62,556 bases of DNA from Boseongicola sp. H5 (GCA_020622165.1 JACNMN010000016.1:1-62556), one strand, 5' to 3'. Positions 25,714-36,391 are shown, counted from the stretch's first letter. A program made the numbers and translations. Notes: generated by a model not told the origin, from the letters alone.

Positions 25714-26796
25714 ATGGCCACCGTTACGATCCGCAATCTCAACAAGAAATTCGGCGCCGTCGAGGTCATGCCGAGCCTGTCGCTCGACATCGAGGAGGGG
25801 CAATTCGTCGTCCTCGTCGGGCCGTCGGGCTGCGGCAAGTCCACGCTTCTGCGGATGGTCGCGGGGCTTGAGACGATCACCGGCGGCGAGGTGAGGATCG
25901 GGGAGCGCGTGGTCAACCACGTCGCCCCGAAGGATCGCGATATCGCCATGGTGTTCCAGTCCTACGCGCTCTACCCACACATGAACGTGCAGCAGAACAT
26001 GGGCTTTTCGCTGCAACTCAAGCGCAAAACGCCGGAAGAGATCGACGGCAAGATCCGGCCAGCCTCCGGAATGCTCGGGCTTCAGGATTACCTCGATCGC
26101 TTCCCCAAACAGCTGTCCGGCGGGCAGCGGCAGCGGGTGGCGATGGGCCGCGCGATCGTGCGCGACCCGCAGGTGTTTCTATTTGACGAACCCCTGTCGA
26201 ACCTCGATGCGAAATTGCGCGTGCAGATGCGCGGTGAGATCAAGTCGATGCACCAGCGGCTGAAAACGACGACGATCTACGTGACCCATGACCAAATCGA
26301 AGCCATGACGATGGCCGACAAGATCGTCGTCATGCGCGATGGCCGCATCGAACAAGAGGGCGCGCCGCTGGAGCTTTATGACCGGCCGCAGAATGTCTTC
26401 GTGGCTGGCTTCATCGGCTCGCCGCAGATGAATTTCTTCGACGCGGTGGCCGCCGATGGTCGATTGCGGCTCGGTCCCGATCTAACGCTGCCCTTGCCGC
26501 CCGCCTATGCATCCACCCAAGGCAAGGTGATCTGCGGGGTCCGGCCAGAAAACTTCCATCCGGGCGGGCCGGGCGATCTGCCGTTCGCCGTGTCGCTGGT
26601 GGAGCCGACGGGCGCGGAAACCATGGTCACCGGCAAAATCGGCTCGACGCAAGTGTCCGCCGTTTTGCGTGAACGTGTCACGCCGCACCCGGGCGAGGTG
26701 ATGCAGCTGCGTGTGGATATCGAAAGCCTGCATCTGTTCGATCCCGAGACCGAGCAACGGATCGAGGCGCAACCAGCATTGGAGGCAGCGGAATGA
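25714..26796 (+). CDS. ABC sugar transporter ATP-binding protein (UgpC/MsmK type)
   Basis: The protein has 360 residues with Walker [10 protein letters not shown] (36-44), signature LSGGQ (134-138), Walker B VFLFDEP (154-160) and switch His192. A C-terminal TOBE/MOP domain ([13 protein letters not shown]) is typical of family-1 sugar importers. It energises the permeases at 17657 and 18598, from which it is separated by the catabolic genes. AGGAGG precedes the start and the stop overlaps the next gene as ATGA. Confidence 0.92.
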   Translation: MATVTIRNLNKKFGAVEVMPSLSLDIEEGQFVVLVGPSGCGKSTLLRMVAGLETITGGEVRIGERVVNHVAPKDRDIAMVFQSYALYPHMNVQQNMGFSLQLKRKTPEEIDGKIRPASGMLGLQDYLDRFPKQLSGGQRQRVAMGRAIVRDPQVFLFDEPLSNLDAKLRVQMRGEIKSMHQRLKTTTIYVTHDQIEAMTMADKIVVMRDGRIEQEGAPLELYDRPQNVFVAGFIGSPQMNFFDAVAADGRLRLGPDLTLPLPPAYASTQGKVICGVRPENFHPGGPGDLPFAVSLVEPTGAETMVTGKIGSTQVSAVLRERVTPHPGEVMQLRVDIESLHLFDPETEQRIEAQPALEAAE

Positions 26797-27533
26797 GCGA
26801 TTTGATTGGAAAGGCAGCGCTGATCACGGGCGGGACGTCCGGAATCGGGCTTGCGACGGCAGAGCGGCTGGCGGACCGCGGGGCGGACCTTCTGGTCGCC
26901 GCGCGCACACCTAAACCGGAGTTCGAAGCGCTCGTGGCGCGCGCGAGCGGGAAGGCGGAATTCGTGGTCGCGGACCTGAGCGATCCCGACGCGTCTGCCA
27001 TGCTCGGCAAGGAGGCGCAGCGCCTTTTCGAACGGCTGGATTTCGTTGTGCACTCCGCCGGGGGCAATGTGCCGGGCAAGATCGAGGATCTGACGGCCGA
27101 GGCATGGATGCACGCCTTCGACGTGCATGTCCATTCCACCTTCCATCTGTTCCGCGCCTGCCTGCCCCTACTGCGTGCCAAGGGCGGATCGGTCATGCTC
27201 TTGTCGTCGGTGGCAGGGCTGCGGGGCTGCCCGAACTCCGTCGCCTACCAGACCGTCAAAGGCGCGCTCCCGCAGATGGCACGCGCGCTCGCGCGTGACC
27301 ACGCTGCCGAGGACGTTCGCGTCAACTGCGTCGCCCCGGGGGTCATTCGCACCCCGTTCCACGCTGCGATGCCCGAGGATGTGCGCCTCAACAACATCGA
27401 AAACCGCATTCCTCTCAAACGCGAGGGCACGCCGGACGACGTCGCCTCCCTCATCGTCGAAATGCTCACGAACCGTTTCATCACCGGCGAGTGTTTCGCG
27501 GTGGACGGCGGCATGACCATGCGCATCGCCTGA
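26793..27533 (+). CDS. SDR-family oxidoreductase
   Basis: This 246-residue classical SDR has the TGGTSGIG cofactor loop (~12-19), a catalytic Ser in LLSSVAG, and Tyr and Lys in YQTVK. The usual NNAG is changed to HSAGG. The C-terminal [10 protein letters not shown] is typical. It is distinct from the SDR at 20648, so the cluster has two NAD(P)-dependent dehydrogenation steps, for example sugar to lactone and keto-deoxy acid to diketo acid. It is translationally coupled to the ATPase gene. Confidence 0.88.
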   Translation: MSDLIGKAALITGGTSGIGLATAERLADRGADLLVAARTPKPEFEALVARASGKAEFVVADLSDPDASAMLGKEAQRLFERLDFVVHSAGGNVPGKIEDLTAEAWMHAFDVHVHSTFHLFRACLPLLRAKGGSVMLLSSVAGLRGCPNSVAYQTVKGALPQMARALARDHAAEDVRVNCVAPGVIRTPFHAAMPEDVRLNNIENRIPLKREGTPDDVASLIVEMLTNRFITGECFAVDGGMTMRIA

Positions 27534-27541
27534 GGCGGATC

Positions 27542-28471
27542 ATGCAAACACCCGTGATCGTGATCGACTGGGGCAGTACGAATTGCCGGGCGAGCCTTGT
27601 CATCGATGGGCAGGTCGCCGATCGGCGCAGCGCGGAGATCGGGATCACCCGCATGGCGGGCCGCGACTACGCCGCCGAGTTCGCCGCGCTCGTCGACCCG
27701 TGGAAAGACCGGACCCGCGACTGCGTCATCTTTGGCATGGTGACCAGCCGCTCGGGCTGGCTCGAAACACCCTATGCCGAGTGTCCGGCGAAGCTTGACG
27801 ATCTAATCCCGCTGGCGGTGACACGGACCATCGCGGGGATGCGCGCCATCTTCGTGCCCGGTGTGTGCCATCGCACGCCGCATTGCGACGTCATCCGGGG
27901 CGAGGAGTTGCAGGCTTTCGGCCTCGTCGCGACCGGCACGCCCGACGCCGTGGTGCTTCTGCCTGGGACCCATTCGAAGTGGCTCGTTCTGTCCGGTGGC
28001 CGGATCGACCATTTTTCGACCGCTCCCACGGGCGAACTGTTTTCCTTGCTTTCGCGGCATTCCCTCGTGGGGGCGATCGCGGATCAGGCGACCTTCGATT
28101 TGCCAGCCTTCGAGCGTGGCGCCGAACGGGCTCTCGGCAGTAGCACCGACCTCTTCGATCTCTTCGAGGCCCGTCCGCGCGTTCTCCTGGGCCAGATGAC
28201 CCCACAGGAGGTCACCGGTCACCTTTCGGGGCTGTTAATCGGGGCCGAGTCGCGCCAGGCGCGGACCCGGTTCGGCGGGGATATGAGCGACATCGTCATT
28301 ATCGGGGAAGGGACGCTTGTCTCGAAGTACCACAAGGTTCTGGAGATCGCCGGACTTTCGGCCCGCATGCCCGATGCCGATCTCGGCCTTTCCGGCGCGC
28401 TCGATTTCTGGTCGGCGTGGCGTGCCGCATCCGAGACGCATGTCTTGGCCGCAAAATCAGATGCGGAATGA
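27542..28471 (+). CDS. dgoK: 2-dehydro-3-deoxygalactonokinase
   Basis: This 309-residue ASKHA-fold sugar kinase begins VIVIDWGSTNCRASLV, the phosphate-1 loop typical of DgoK. LLPGTHSKWLVLSGGRI matches the family's phosphate-2 region. It phosphorylates 2-keto-3-deoxygalactonate for cleavage by the aldolase encoded immediately downstream. In the De Ley-Doudoroff route kinase and aldolase work as a pair, but here the aldolase is truncated. Confidence 0.9.
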   Translation: MQTPVIVIDWGSTNCRASLVIDGQVADRRSAEIGITRMAGRDYAAEFAALVDPWKDRTRDCVIFGMVTSRSGWLETPYAECPAKLDDLIPLAVTRTIAGMRAIFVPGVCHRTPHCDVIRGEELQAFGLVATGTPDAVVLLPGTHSKWLVLSGGRIDHFSTAPTGELFSLLSRHSLVGAIADQATFDLPAFERGAERALGSSTDLFDLFEARPRVLLGQMTPQEVTGHLSGLLIGAESRQARTRFGGDMSDIVIIGEGTLVSKYHKVLEIAGLSARMPDADLGLSGALDFWSAWRAASETHVLAAKSDAE

Positions 28472-28556
28472 TGCTAGAGCCGACCAGGCCGGACAAGCGC
28501 TTCGATGCGCCGCAGGAAACACCGCACGCGCGACTCATTGGGAAAGACCAAGCGAA

Positions 28557-29151
<595 letters not shown>

Positions 29152-29334
29152 TTAAAGAAACATACTTCTGTCGTATTTTTTGGTCTCCAAACTGCCTTTG
29201 GTGCACCATGAAGTAAATGACGGCTCAGCGGACAAAGCGACCCTCCATTGAGAACTTCTGAACGTTTGCTTCATTGAGCTTGATGCGATGTGCCTAGGCC
29301 GAAACTAAGCATATGGAACTATGATTTACCTATC

Positions 29335-30228
29335 TCAGCCAAGTGTCTGCTTCAGCTTTTTTTCAATGAACTCCGTAAAAACATGCACTCTCTTGGAAAC
29401 CAGCCGTCCAGGAGGCCTGACGGCCCAAATGCTCCATTCAGGTTCGATCGTGAACTTCGGCAAAACGGCAATAAGCGCACCGCTCGACAAGTGGCCTAAC
29501 ACGTCCCATTTTGACTTCAACGCGATCCCAACGCCCGCAACAGCGGCCTCGGTGGCGGCTTCGCCATAGCTGGTCGCAAAATTACCTTCAGTTCGAATAT
29601 TGATGCTCTTTCCCGTGGGCCCTTTTAGGCCCCAAGTGCGGTTCTCATTGAGCGCTATACAGTTGTGATCAGAAAGGTCTTCAGGACGTAACAGCGTTCC
29701 GCTTTGTTCAAGATAGTCTGGCGACGCAACTAGGATGCGTGGATTGTCCGCAATTTTACGTGCCATGAGCGTCGATGGGGCAAGCTCACCTATCCTAAGT
29801 GCCAGATCAAAGCCATGTTGGACGATATCGAATTGGGTGTCGCTAAGTTCAAGGTTGATACGAACTTGCGGGTGATCAGTCAAAAATTCACCTATAAACG
29901 GTGCGATGTAGCGCCGTCCAAATGACGCTGATGCGGTAACGCGCAGCTCGCCCCGCAATGATGCATCGGCACCCTGCAAATCGATCATGGCGTCTTCGAC
30001 ATCACCAAGTATGCGTTTGGCATGATCCAAGAAGACCTCTCCATCCGAAGACAGAGACACCGAACGGGTCGTTCTGTTCAGAAGCTTGCAATCTAGTTGC
30101 GCCTCAAGCGCCTGAATGCGCTGCGAAGCTGTCGTAGCAGAGAACCCGAACTCCAACCCTGCCTTCGCGATGCCACCGAGAGCAGCCACGCGGACAAATA
30201 GTTCTAGGGTTTTAAGATCAAAGCTCAT
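29335..30228 (-). CDS. LysR-family transcriptional regulator
   Basis: This 297-residue protein has an N-terminal LysR helix-turn-helix (LELFVRVAALGGIAKAGLEF, TTASQRIQALEAQL) and a periplasmic-binding-protein-like effector domain. It is of the CrgA/AaeR-like subgroup that regulates nearby oxidoreductases. It is divergent from the small ORF, PEBP and oxidoreductase genes, its most likely targets. The 190-base gap between the tRNA and this gene holds no other feature I can name. Confidence 0.88.
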   Translation of the reverse strand: MSFDLKTLELFVRVAALGGIAKAGLEFGFSATTASQRIQALEAQLDCKLLNRTTRSVSLSSDGEVFLDHAKRILGDVEDAMIDLQGADASLRGELRVTASASFGRRYIAPFIGEFLTDHPQVRINLELSDTQFDIVQHGFDLALRIGELAPSTLMARKIADNPRILVASPDYLEQSGTLLRPEDLSDHNCIALNENRTWGLKGPTGKSINIRTEGNFATSYGEAATEAAVAGVGIALKSKWDVLGHLSSGALIAVLPKFTIEPEWSIWAVRPPGRLVSKRVHVFTEFIEKKLKQTLG

Positions 30229-30347
30229 TGTCCCGAAATATCAAATAGTCACTGTGAAAGATAGTCAATTATCCTCAGAGGTCAGATTAGCTAAACCACC
30301 CCCAGTGAAGCGGCCAACCCCATCGGCCACATCAAGAAAGCAAGACA

Positions 30348-30521
30348 ATGGCACAGATGACCCGAGCCCAAATCGATCAAGGAATGAAACAAGCTCGAAT
30401 CGAGCGTGCAATCGCGTTTCAAACAGGCATCAAAGCCGTTCGAGCTGCAATCTCATCCATTGGTGGACGAGTAAGCGCAAAGATCACAACTGCAAAACGG
30501 TTCAAAAATTACCACACGTAA
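30348..30521 (+). CDS. Small basic protein, 57 residues, unknown
   Basis: ATG 30348 opens a 57-residue frame (MAQMTRAQIDQGMKQARIER...) rich in Lys, Arg and Ala, predicted mostly helical, ending at TAA 30519-30521. It looks like the very small rhodobacterial proteins often found between regulators and their targets. It is on the same strand as, and 22 bases before, the PEBP gene. I have no family name for it. Confidence 0.45.
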   Translation: MAQMTRAQIDQGMKQARIERAIAFQTGIKAVRAAISSIGGRVSAKITTAKRFKNYHT

Positions 30522-30543
30522 ATCAACTCAAAGGACCAACACC

Positions 30544-31083
30544 ATGACACGCTCTTTTTCTATTATTTCTGCACTCGCTGTTGCTGGAACATTCGCGACG
30601 GCCGCACTTGCGGACTTTGAACTCTCAAGCCCCGATGTAACCGACGGAGCCGCAATTAGCGCTGCACAGTTTGCCAATAGCTTTGGGTGCGAGGGGGATA
30701 ACGCCGGGCCGACCTTGAACTGGTCGGGCGCCCCAGAGGGCACCCGGGGATACGCCGTTACATTTTATGACAAAGATGCGCCGACCGGCAGCGGTTTTTG
30801 GCACTGGGTCGTAACTGATATTCCGGCCTCCGCGACCAGCATATCACCCAACTCAATTCCTGACGGCGCAGTGCAGGGCATTAACGATGCTGGCATTACT
30901 GGTTTTATCGGCCCTTGCCCACCGATCGGTCGTACGCACACCTATCAATACACGGTGCATGCGCTGGACACAGATACGCTTGGCGCTCCTGAAGGTGCAT
31001 CCGGCGCTTTGACAGGGTTTTTCCTGTTCCAGCACACGCTTGAGACGGCAACGCTGAACGTCATTGCGGGCCCGCGCCAGTAA
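30544..31083 (+). CDS. YbhB/YbcL-type PEBP-family protein, exported
   Basis: The 179-residue protein has a signal peptide (SFSIISALAVAGTFATAALA). The phosphatidylethanolamine-binding-protein fold follows: FELSSPDVTDG, GCEGDNAGPTLNWSGAPEG, a DKDAP(T)GSGFWHWVVTDIP core with the ligand-site His-Trp, and the GPCPP-G-H-Y region. It is probably periplasmic. The function of bacterial members is not settled. It lies in a probable unit with the oxidoreductase gene. Confidence 0.88.
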   Translation: MTRSFSIISALAVAGTFATAALADFELSSPDVTDGAAISAAQFANSFGCEGDNAGPTLNWSGAPEGTRGYAVTFYDKDAPTGSGFWHWVVTDIPASATSISPNSIPDGAVQGINDAGITGFIGPCPPIGRTHTYQYTVHALDTDTLGAPEGASGALTGFFLFQHTLETATLNVIAGPRQ

Positions 31084-31103
31084 GGGTCAGCGACACAAAC
31101 TTC

Positions 31104-31130
31104 GGTCGCGAGGACTTCTTCCTCGTGACC
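31104..31130 (+). terminator. Hairpin after the PEBP gene
   Basis: GGTCGCGAGGA and TCCTCGTGACC pair at 10 of 11 positions around a 5-base loop, just after the PEBP stop. There is no T run, so it is a stem-loop that may attenuate or protect the mRNA 3' end rather than a classical intrinsic terminator. Confidence 0.35.
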
Positions 31131-31158
31131 GCCCAAAATCAAATATGGGGACAACACG

Positions 31159-32169
31159 ATGAAAGCCGTAGGATTTACACAATACTTGCCCGTCGAAGAC
31201 GCCAATGCTTTTCTGGACGTCGAGATAGACAAACCAACACCCACTGGCCACGACATTCTGGTCAACGTCAAAGCCGTCGCGATCAACCCCGTAGATACGA
31301 AAGTTCGCGCACCCAAAGATAAGGTTGAAGAAACGCCGCGCGTGATCGGGTATGACGCCTCCGGTGTTGTTGAGGCCGTTGGTCCCGATGTGACGATCTT
31401 TAAGCCCGGTGACGAGGTTTATTATGCAGGCGACATCACCCGCTCTGGTACGAACCAAGAGTTTCATTTGGTCGATGCGCGCATTGTGGGGCGCAAGCCC
31501 AAGTCGCTGTCGCACGCTGAAGCCGCGGCCCTGCCGCTGACGACGATTACAGCCTATGAATCATTCTTTGATCGGTTGGGCATCGATCGTGATGGCGCAG
31601 ATGCAGGCCAGTCGATATTCATCATCGGTGCCGGTGGTGGTGTTGGCTCGATTGGCATCCAACTTGCCAAGGCAGCTGGTCTGACAGTCATCGCAACGGC
31701 GTCCCGGCCAGAAACGTCAAATTGGGTCAAAGAACTTGGCGCAGACCATGTCGTTAATCACAGAGAAGACATGGTGGCACAGGTCCGCGAGTTGGGAATC
31801 CAGCACGTCGATCACATCGCGATCTTCAATGATATGCGCCATTGGGATGCTGCGGTTGAGCTGGTCCGTCCTCAGGGTGGCATCGTGTCCATTGATGACA
31901 CACACCATCCAATGCCTATGGATGGGATGAAGATGAAAGCAGCCAGCTTTCATTGGGAACTGATGTTCGCACGCTCCATGCATCAGACGCCTGATATGAT
32001 CGAGCAGCACAACTTGTTGTCCTATGTGGCAGATGAGATTGATGCCGGACGCATAAAGACAACGGTGTCCGAAGTGATGTCCCCGATTAACGCGGCCAAC
32101 ATGCGCGAGGCGCACAGGCTGGTCGAAACCGGTCAGGCCAAAGGCAAGATCGTCGTCGAAGGGTTCTAG
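31159..32169 (+). CDS. Zinc-type alcohol dehydrogenase / quinone oxidoreductase
   Basis: This 336-residue medium-chain dehydrogenase has an N-terminal GroES-like fold (AVAINPVDTKVRAPK, VIGYDASGVVEAVG) and a Rossmann domain with IIGAGGGVGSIGIQLAKAAG. The catalytic-zinc cysteine of true alcohol dehydrogenases is absent, which fits the zinc-free quinone oxidoreductase branch that reduces quinones or enones with NADPH. GGGG precedes ATG 31159. It is a likely target of the LysR at 29335. Confidence 0.88.
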   Translation: MKAVGFTQYLPVEDANAFLDVEIDKPTPTGHDILVNVKAVAINPVDTKVRAPKDKVEETPRVIGYDASGVVEAVGPDVTIFKPGDEVYYAGDITRSGTNQEFHLVDARIVGRKPKSLSHAEAAALPLTTITAYESFFDRLGIDRDGADAGQSIFIIGAGGGVGSIGIQLAKAAGLTVIATASRPETSNWVKELGADHVVNHREDMVAQVRELGIQHVDHIAIFNDMRHWDAAVELVRPQGGIVSIDDTHHPMPMDGMKMKAASFHWELMFARSMHQTPDMIEQHNLLSYVADEIDAGRIKTTVSEVMSPINAANMREAHRLVETGQAKGKIVVEGF

Positions 32170-32186
32170 ACATCAGACCAATCCAA

Positions 32187-32216
32187 CCCCGGCGGGTTTT
32201 CCCCAACGCGCCGGGG
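32187..32216 (+). terminator. Hairpin after the oxidoreductase gene
   Basis: CCCCGGCG (32187-32194) and CGCCGGGG (32209-32216) form an 8-bp perfect stem 18 bases after the stop codon. The only T run (TTTT) is in the loop, so termination efficiency is uncertain. Confidence 0.4.
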
Positions 32217-32240
32217 CAATCAACTCCAGCAAAGGAGGAA

Positions 32241-32567
32241 ATGATGGCGTTCTACGAACTCAGACAATACCAGATCAAACCCGACAAAATGGCCGCTTGG
32301 TTCGATTTGGTGGAAGGCGAGGTGATCCCCTTCATCGTTTCCAAAGGCATGGTCATGATGGCCAGCTTTCAAGGTGAAACAGATGAAGGCGTCTAAATCT
32401 GGATCCGTAGATTTGAGAATGACGACCATTGCGCAGCACTCTATGAAGCGATCTACGAAAGCGATCACTGGAAAACCGTTCTGCCCCCAAAAATCGGCGC
32501 CTTGCTCAATCGAGACGCCGCAATCCTCCAACGCATTGTGCCGAAACGCTTGTCGCCAATGCAATAA
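32241..32567 (+). pseudogene. NIPSNAP-family protein, nonsense mutation
   Basis: The gene starts well (AAAGGAGGAAATG) with MMAFYELRQYQIKPDKMAAW, a NIPSNAP beginning. At 32394-32396 the reading EGV-TAA-IWIRRFEN shows a stop where the family has Tyr (TAT to TAA). The frame then continues without error to SPMQ and a TAA at 32565-32567, giving 108 codons as expected. It is a recent, single-base pseudogene. It lies between the oxidoreductase and the thiamine-diphosphate enzyme. Confidence 0.75.
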
Positions 32568-32590
32568 GTGCACATGAAGGGGCAAAATCC

Positions 32591-34957
32591 ATGTCGACCA
32601 TCCCAGCCGAGGATCTCAAAATCATCGAACAGAGGCTCTTGTGGCTGTCTCATTGGATGATTCACAACGCCAATCACATTCGCCCAAAGGCTGATGGCAT
32701 CAAGGTCGGCGGTCACCAAGCGTCATCAGCCTCGATGGTATCTATCATGACGGCCCTCTATTTTTCTGCCCTGCGGCCCGCAGACCGCGTGGCGGTCAAG
32801 CCGCATGCGTCGCCTGTGTTTCATGCTATCCAGTATCTGATGGGCAACCAGACGCTTGAGAAGCTGCAAAATTTCCGTGGCTACGGCGGCGCGCAAAGCT
32901 ACCCAAGCCGCACCAAAGACATTGACGACGTTGACTTTTCGACTGGCTCCGTTGGTTTGGGCGTCGCTGTCACATCCTTTGCCTCCATCGTTCAGGACTA
33001 CATTGACGCCAAATCTTGGGGTTGTGATCAGCCTATGGGTCGTATGATCGCGCTTGTTGGTGATGCCGAGCTGGATGAAGGCAACATCTACGAAGCTCTG
33101 CAAGAGGGCTGGAAAAACGACCTGCGCAATTGCTGGTGGATCATCGACTACAACCGCCAATCGCTCGATGGCGTCGTCCGCGAAGGGTTGTTCAAACGGG
33201 TTGAACAAATTTTCGACGCCTTCGGATGGGATGTCGTACGGGTCAAATATGGCCAGTTGCAACGTGCCGCCTTTGAAGAGCCTGGCGGTGACAGACTGCG
33301 CAAATGGATCGATGATTGTCCAAATCAGCTTTACTCGGCCCTGACCTATATGGGCGGCGCTGTGTGGCGCGAGCGCCTTATGGACGCACTTGGCGATCAA
33401 GGAGACGTCAGCGCGCTGATTGAGCGACGCAGCGACAAAGACCTCGCGGATCTGATGGAAAACCTCGGTGGCAATTGCGTGGCGACTATGGCTGAAACCT
33501 TCGAAGCCATTGATCACGACCGGCCCGTGTGTTTCCTCGCTTATACCATCAAAGGCTGGGGCACCCCGATTGCGGGTCACAAAGACAATCATGGTGGGTT
33601 AATGAATAAGACCCAAATGGCCGAATGGCAGGCCTATATGGGCGTGGCTGAAGGCGCGGAATGGGAGCCTTTTGCAACGATTGAAACCCCAAAGACTTTT
33701 AAAGAAAAACTGGCGAAGACCCCGTTTTTCGCCAAGGGCCGTCGTCGGTACAACGACAGTTTGATCAATGTACCTGCTATCGCATTATCTACTGATCGTG
33801 AGATTTCGACACAAATGGCATTTGGCAAAATCCTCGCCGATCTGTCAAAGGGCGATAGCGTATTAGCGCAGCGAATCGTCACCACGTCGCCTGATGTGAC
33901 AGGCACCACCAACCTCGGACCATGGGTTAATCGCCGCAAGCTTTTTGCGCGTGACCCCCAAACCGACACGTTCAAAGCCGAGAACATACCCTCGACCGCT
34001 AAATGGGACTTCGCGCCCGAAGGTCAACATATCGAACTTGGCATCGCCGAGATGAACCTTTTTCTTCTGCTGGCAGCAATGGGTCTGTCGCATTCGCTAT
34101 TCGGCAAGCGGCTGATCCCCATCGGTACCGTCTACGACCCGTTCGTCTCTCGCGGGCTCGATGCGCTGAATTATGCCTGCTACCAAGACGCGCGGTTCAT
34201 CATCGTGGGCACGCCATCGGGCGTCACACTGGCACCCGAAGGCGGCGCGCATCAATCCATTGCATCACCGCTGATCGGCATGTCGCAAGATGGCCTTGCC
34301 GCGTTTGAACCTGCCTTTGCCGACGAGCTTGCCGTGATCATTGAATGGGCGTTCGCCTATTTGCAAAAGGACGGCGAAGGTGACCGGGATGAGCGCACAT
34401 GGCTGCGCGACGAAACCGGTGGCTCAGTCTACCTGCGCCTGACCACTAACCCGATTGAACAACCCGGCAAACGCGTGGATGACGCGTTCTGCCAAGGGGC
34501 GATAGACGGGGCCTATTGGTTGCGCAAACCAGGTCCATCTTGCGAAGTCGTGATTGCTTATCAAGGGGCTGTAGCCCCCGAAGCGATCAAGGCTGCAGGC
34601 ATTATTGCAGACGGCCGCCGTGATGGAGGTGTGCTTGCTGTCACGTCCGCCGATAGGTTGAACGCTGGATGGACAGCCGCGCAAAGGGCAAGGTTAAATG
34701 GCAACCCAAACGCACAGTCACATATTGAGGCACTACTGAGCGACCTCCCCCGGAACTGTGTGTTGGTCACCGTTATTGATGGGCATCCTGCGACCCTGTC
34801 TTGGCTAGGTGCCGTTCACGGGCATCAAACCATTCCACACGGCGTCGAGCATTTTGGACAAACTGGATCAATCGCTGAGCTCTATCGCCATTTCCGACTT
34901 GATGCCGCTTCACTGGTGCGATCGGTGAGCGAACTTACTGACGGTCGCAGGATTTAG
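32591..34957 (+). CDS. Transketolase / pyruvate dehydrogenase E1-type ThDP enzyme
   Basis: The protein has 788 residues. The N-terminal part (GGHQASSASMVSIMTALYFS, HASPVFHAIQYLMGN, FRGYGGAQSYPSRTKD) and the ThDP/metal motif GDAELDEGNIYEAL followed by IIDYNRQSLDG are those of transketolase-like E1 enzymes. A central pyrimidine-binding domain (HIELGIAEMNLFLLLAAMG, with the catalytic Glu) and a C-terminal transketolase domain follow. It is shorter than AceE (~890) and longer than transketolase (~665), and no E2 or E3 gene is near. The substrate is therefore unclear: a 2-keto acid or ketose. Confidence 0.75.
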   Translation: MSTIPAEDLKIIEQRLLWLSHWMIHNANHIRPKADGIKVGGHQASSASMVSIMTALYFSALRPADRVAVKPHASPVFHAIQYLMGNQTLEKLQNFRGYGGAQSYPSRTKDIDDVDFSTGSVGLGVAVTSFASIVQDYIDAKSWGCDQPMGRMIALVGDAELDEGNIYEALQEGWKNDLRNCWWIIDYNRQSLDGVVREGLFKRVEQIFDAFGWDVVRVKYGQLQRAAFEEPGGDRLRKWIDDCPNQLYSALTYMGGAVWRERLMDALGDQGDVSALIERRSDKDLADLMENLGGNCVATMAETFEAIDHDRPVCFLAYTIKGWGTPIAGHKDNHGGLMNKTQMAEWQAYMGVAEGAEWEPFATIETPKTFKEKLAKTPFFAKGRRRYNDSLINVPAIALSTDREISTQMAFGKILADLSKGDSVLAQRIVTTSPDVTGTTNLGPWVNRRKLFARDPQTDTFKAENIPSTAKWDFAPEGQHIELGIAEMNLFLLLAAMGLSHSLFGKRLIPIGTVYDPFVSRGLDALNYACYQDARFIIVGTPSGVTLAPEGGAHQSIASPLIGMSQDGLAAFEPAFADELAVIIEWAFAYLQKDGEGDRDERTWLRDETGGSVYLRLTTNPIEQPGKRVDDAFCQGAIDGAYWLRKPGPSCEVVIAYQGAVAPEAIKAAGIIADGRRDGGVLAVTSADRLNAGWTAAQRARLNGNPNAQSHIEALLSDLPRNCVLVTVIDGHPATLSWLGAVHGHQTIPHGVEHFGQTGSIAELYRHFRLDAASLVRSVSELTDGRRI

Positions 34958-35181
34958 GGTCGTCAGGTAAACATGCCGCCCATCATGCCGACTGGAAGCA
35001 CTGCGCGCAGGCGTGCAAGACCCGCGCTGAAGCCTGCGAGGTGGCGCTGAAAACGTTGAACTGAGAAACAGACATTCAATCGGCGCGGCAGGTGTCGCGT
35101 CGGCTTCGATATTTCGGCGAGCTGCCAGAGCGAAAGTTTGCCAAACACAGTTGAGCATGCACAGGCGCGCAACAATGCCTG

Positions 35182-36060
35182 ATGGCAAATCTGTCAGAAC
35201 ACCAAAGATCTCGCGTTGCGACACCGGAAAGGAGGAAAAGACGGACCGTGAGCTCTATCGATCGCTCAGATGTGCCGGTTTCCAAGTCGGCGATTAGTCT
35301 AGACGGTGCCGTAGCCGGTGTCGAAGTGCGACACCTGAGATATGTGATCGCAGCGGCTGACCAGGGCAGTTTTTATCGCGCGGCCATGGCACTTGACGTC
35401 GAGCAGTCCGCCATCAGCCGACGTATTCGGGATGTGGAAGATCGTTTGGGAGTTTCCCTGTTTATGCGTCACTCCGACGGCGTCGATTTGACCAATGCAG
35501 GACAGAAGTTCATCAATCACGCAAGACTTGCGCTTAAGCAGATTGACCTAGCGATAAAGCTGGCGGGGTCGGCCGGGCGTGGGGAACACGGCATAATTCG
35601 GGTTGGATTATTTTCATCCCTTGCATCCGGCTTTATCGCGGATTTGCTCAAGACTTATGAAAGCAGTGAAACTGGTGTTCATATCGAATATCTCGAAGGA
35701 GCTCCAAGCGAGCACATTGCCGCTATTCGACGCTTTCGGATCGATGTCGCGTTTCTCACAGGCCAAACTGCGCCGGCAGGTTGTGAAACCGAACATCTTT
35801 GGATCGAAAAGGTCTTCGCGGTCTTGTCTGCGAGCCATCCGCTCGCTGCAAAGGGATCGATCGGTTGAGCAGACCTGAAGGACCAACACTTTCTGGTCAG
35901 CGAAACGGATCCCGGTCTTGAGATTCATGATTTTCTCATCAAGAACTTGGCGGATCTCGGACAGCATCCAAGCGTGGAATGCTGCGCGGTGGGCCGCGAC
36001 AACCTTATGCAGATTGTCTCTGTGAACCTGTCGGGCCGTATTGAGTATGCGGTTGCTTAG
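35182..36060 (+). pseudogene. LysR-family regulator, nonsense mutation
   Basis: The helix-turn-helix (IAAADQGSFYRAAMALDVEQ, SAISRRIRDVEDRLGVSLF) and first half of the effector domain are intact up to a TGA at 35866-35868. In-frame reading beyond it (ADLKDQHFLVSETDPG...) continues the family sequence to a stop at 36058-36060. The TGA thus replaces a Trp codon by one base change. The start may be ATG 35182 or GTG 35248, the latter preceded by AAAGGAGG. It resembles the intact LysR at 37093. Confidence 0.75.
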
Positions 36061-36322
36061 CATTGTTGACTCAGCGTGGCGTGGTTGCCGACCTTTCAAC
36101 TTGATTCCGCCGGGCCATGCCCGATCTTGCTCCTTTTTCTCACGGACATCCCCATCGCGCGCCATTGGTCATTAGGCCTAGGCAGCACGTCCATGACGTA
36201 GTCAGAAGTCAGAGCACACTATCCGAACAAACCAAATAATGTTTTCGGTTCAGTCCCCATTATTTGAGTTCTTTGATTCGACTAAATGTCGTTGTGAGAA
36301 AGTTAAAGAGGACGTCGCTGTG

Positions 36323-36391
36323 ATGGATCGCCGAGAATTGTTGAGAGGAGCTTCCGCCATTGGTGTGGGCCCCTCGCGCAACCGTCGTTGA
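36323..36391 (+). pseudogene. Tat-leader remnant of a lost gene
   Basis: ATG 36323 opens MDRRELLRGASAIGVG, a clear twin-arginine signal start, but after 22 codons it stops (TGA at 36389-36391). Another frame then reads VVDQTIPKYIAAL. A deletion has fused the leader to a short foreign tail. The rest of the 399-base stretch 36061-36459 shows no gene; its end carries the AAGGAG site of dps. Confidence 0.45.
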
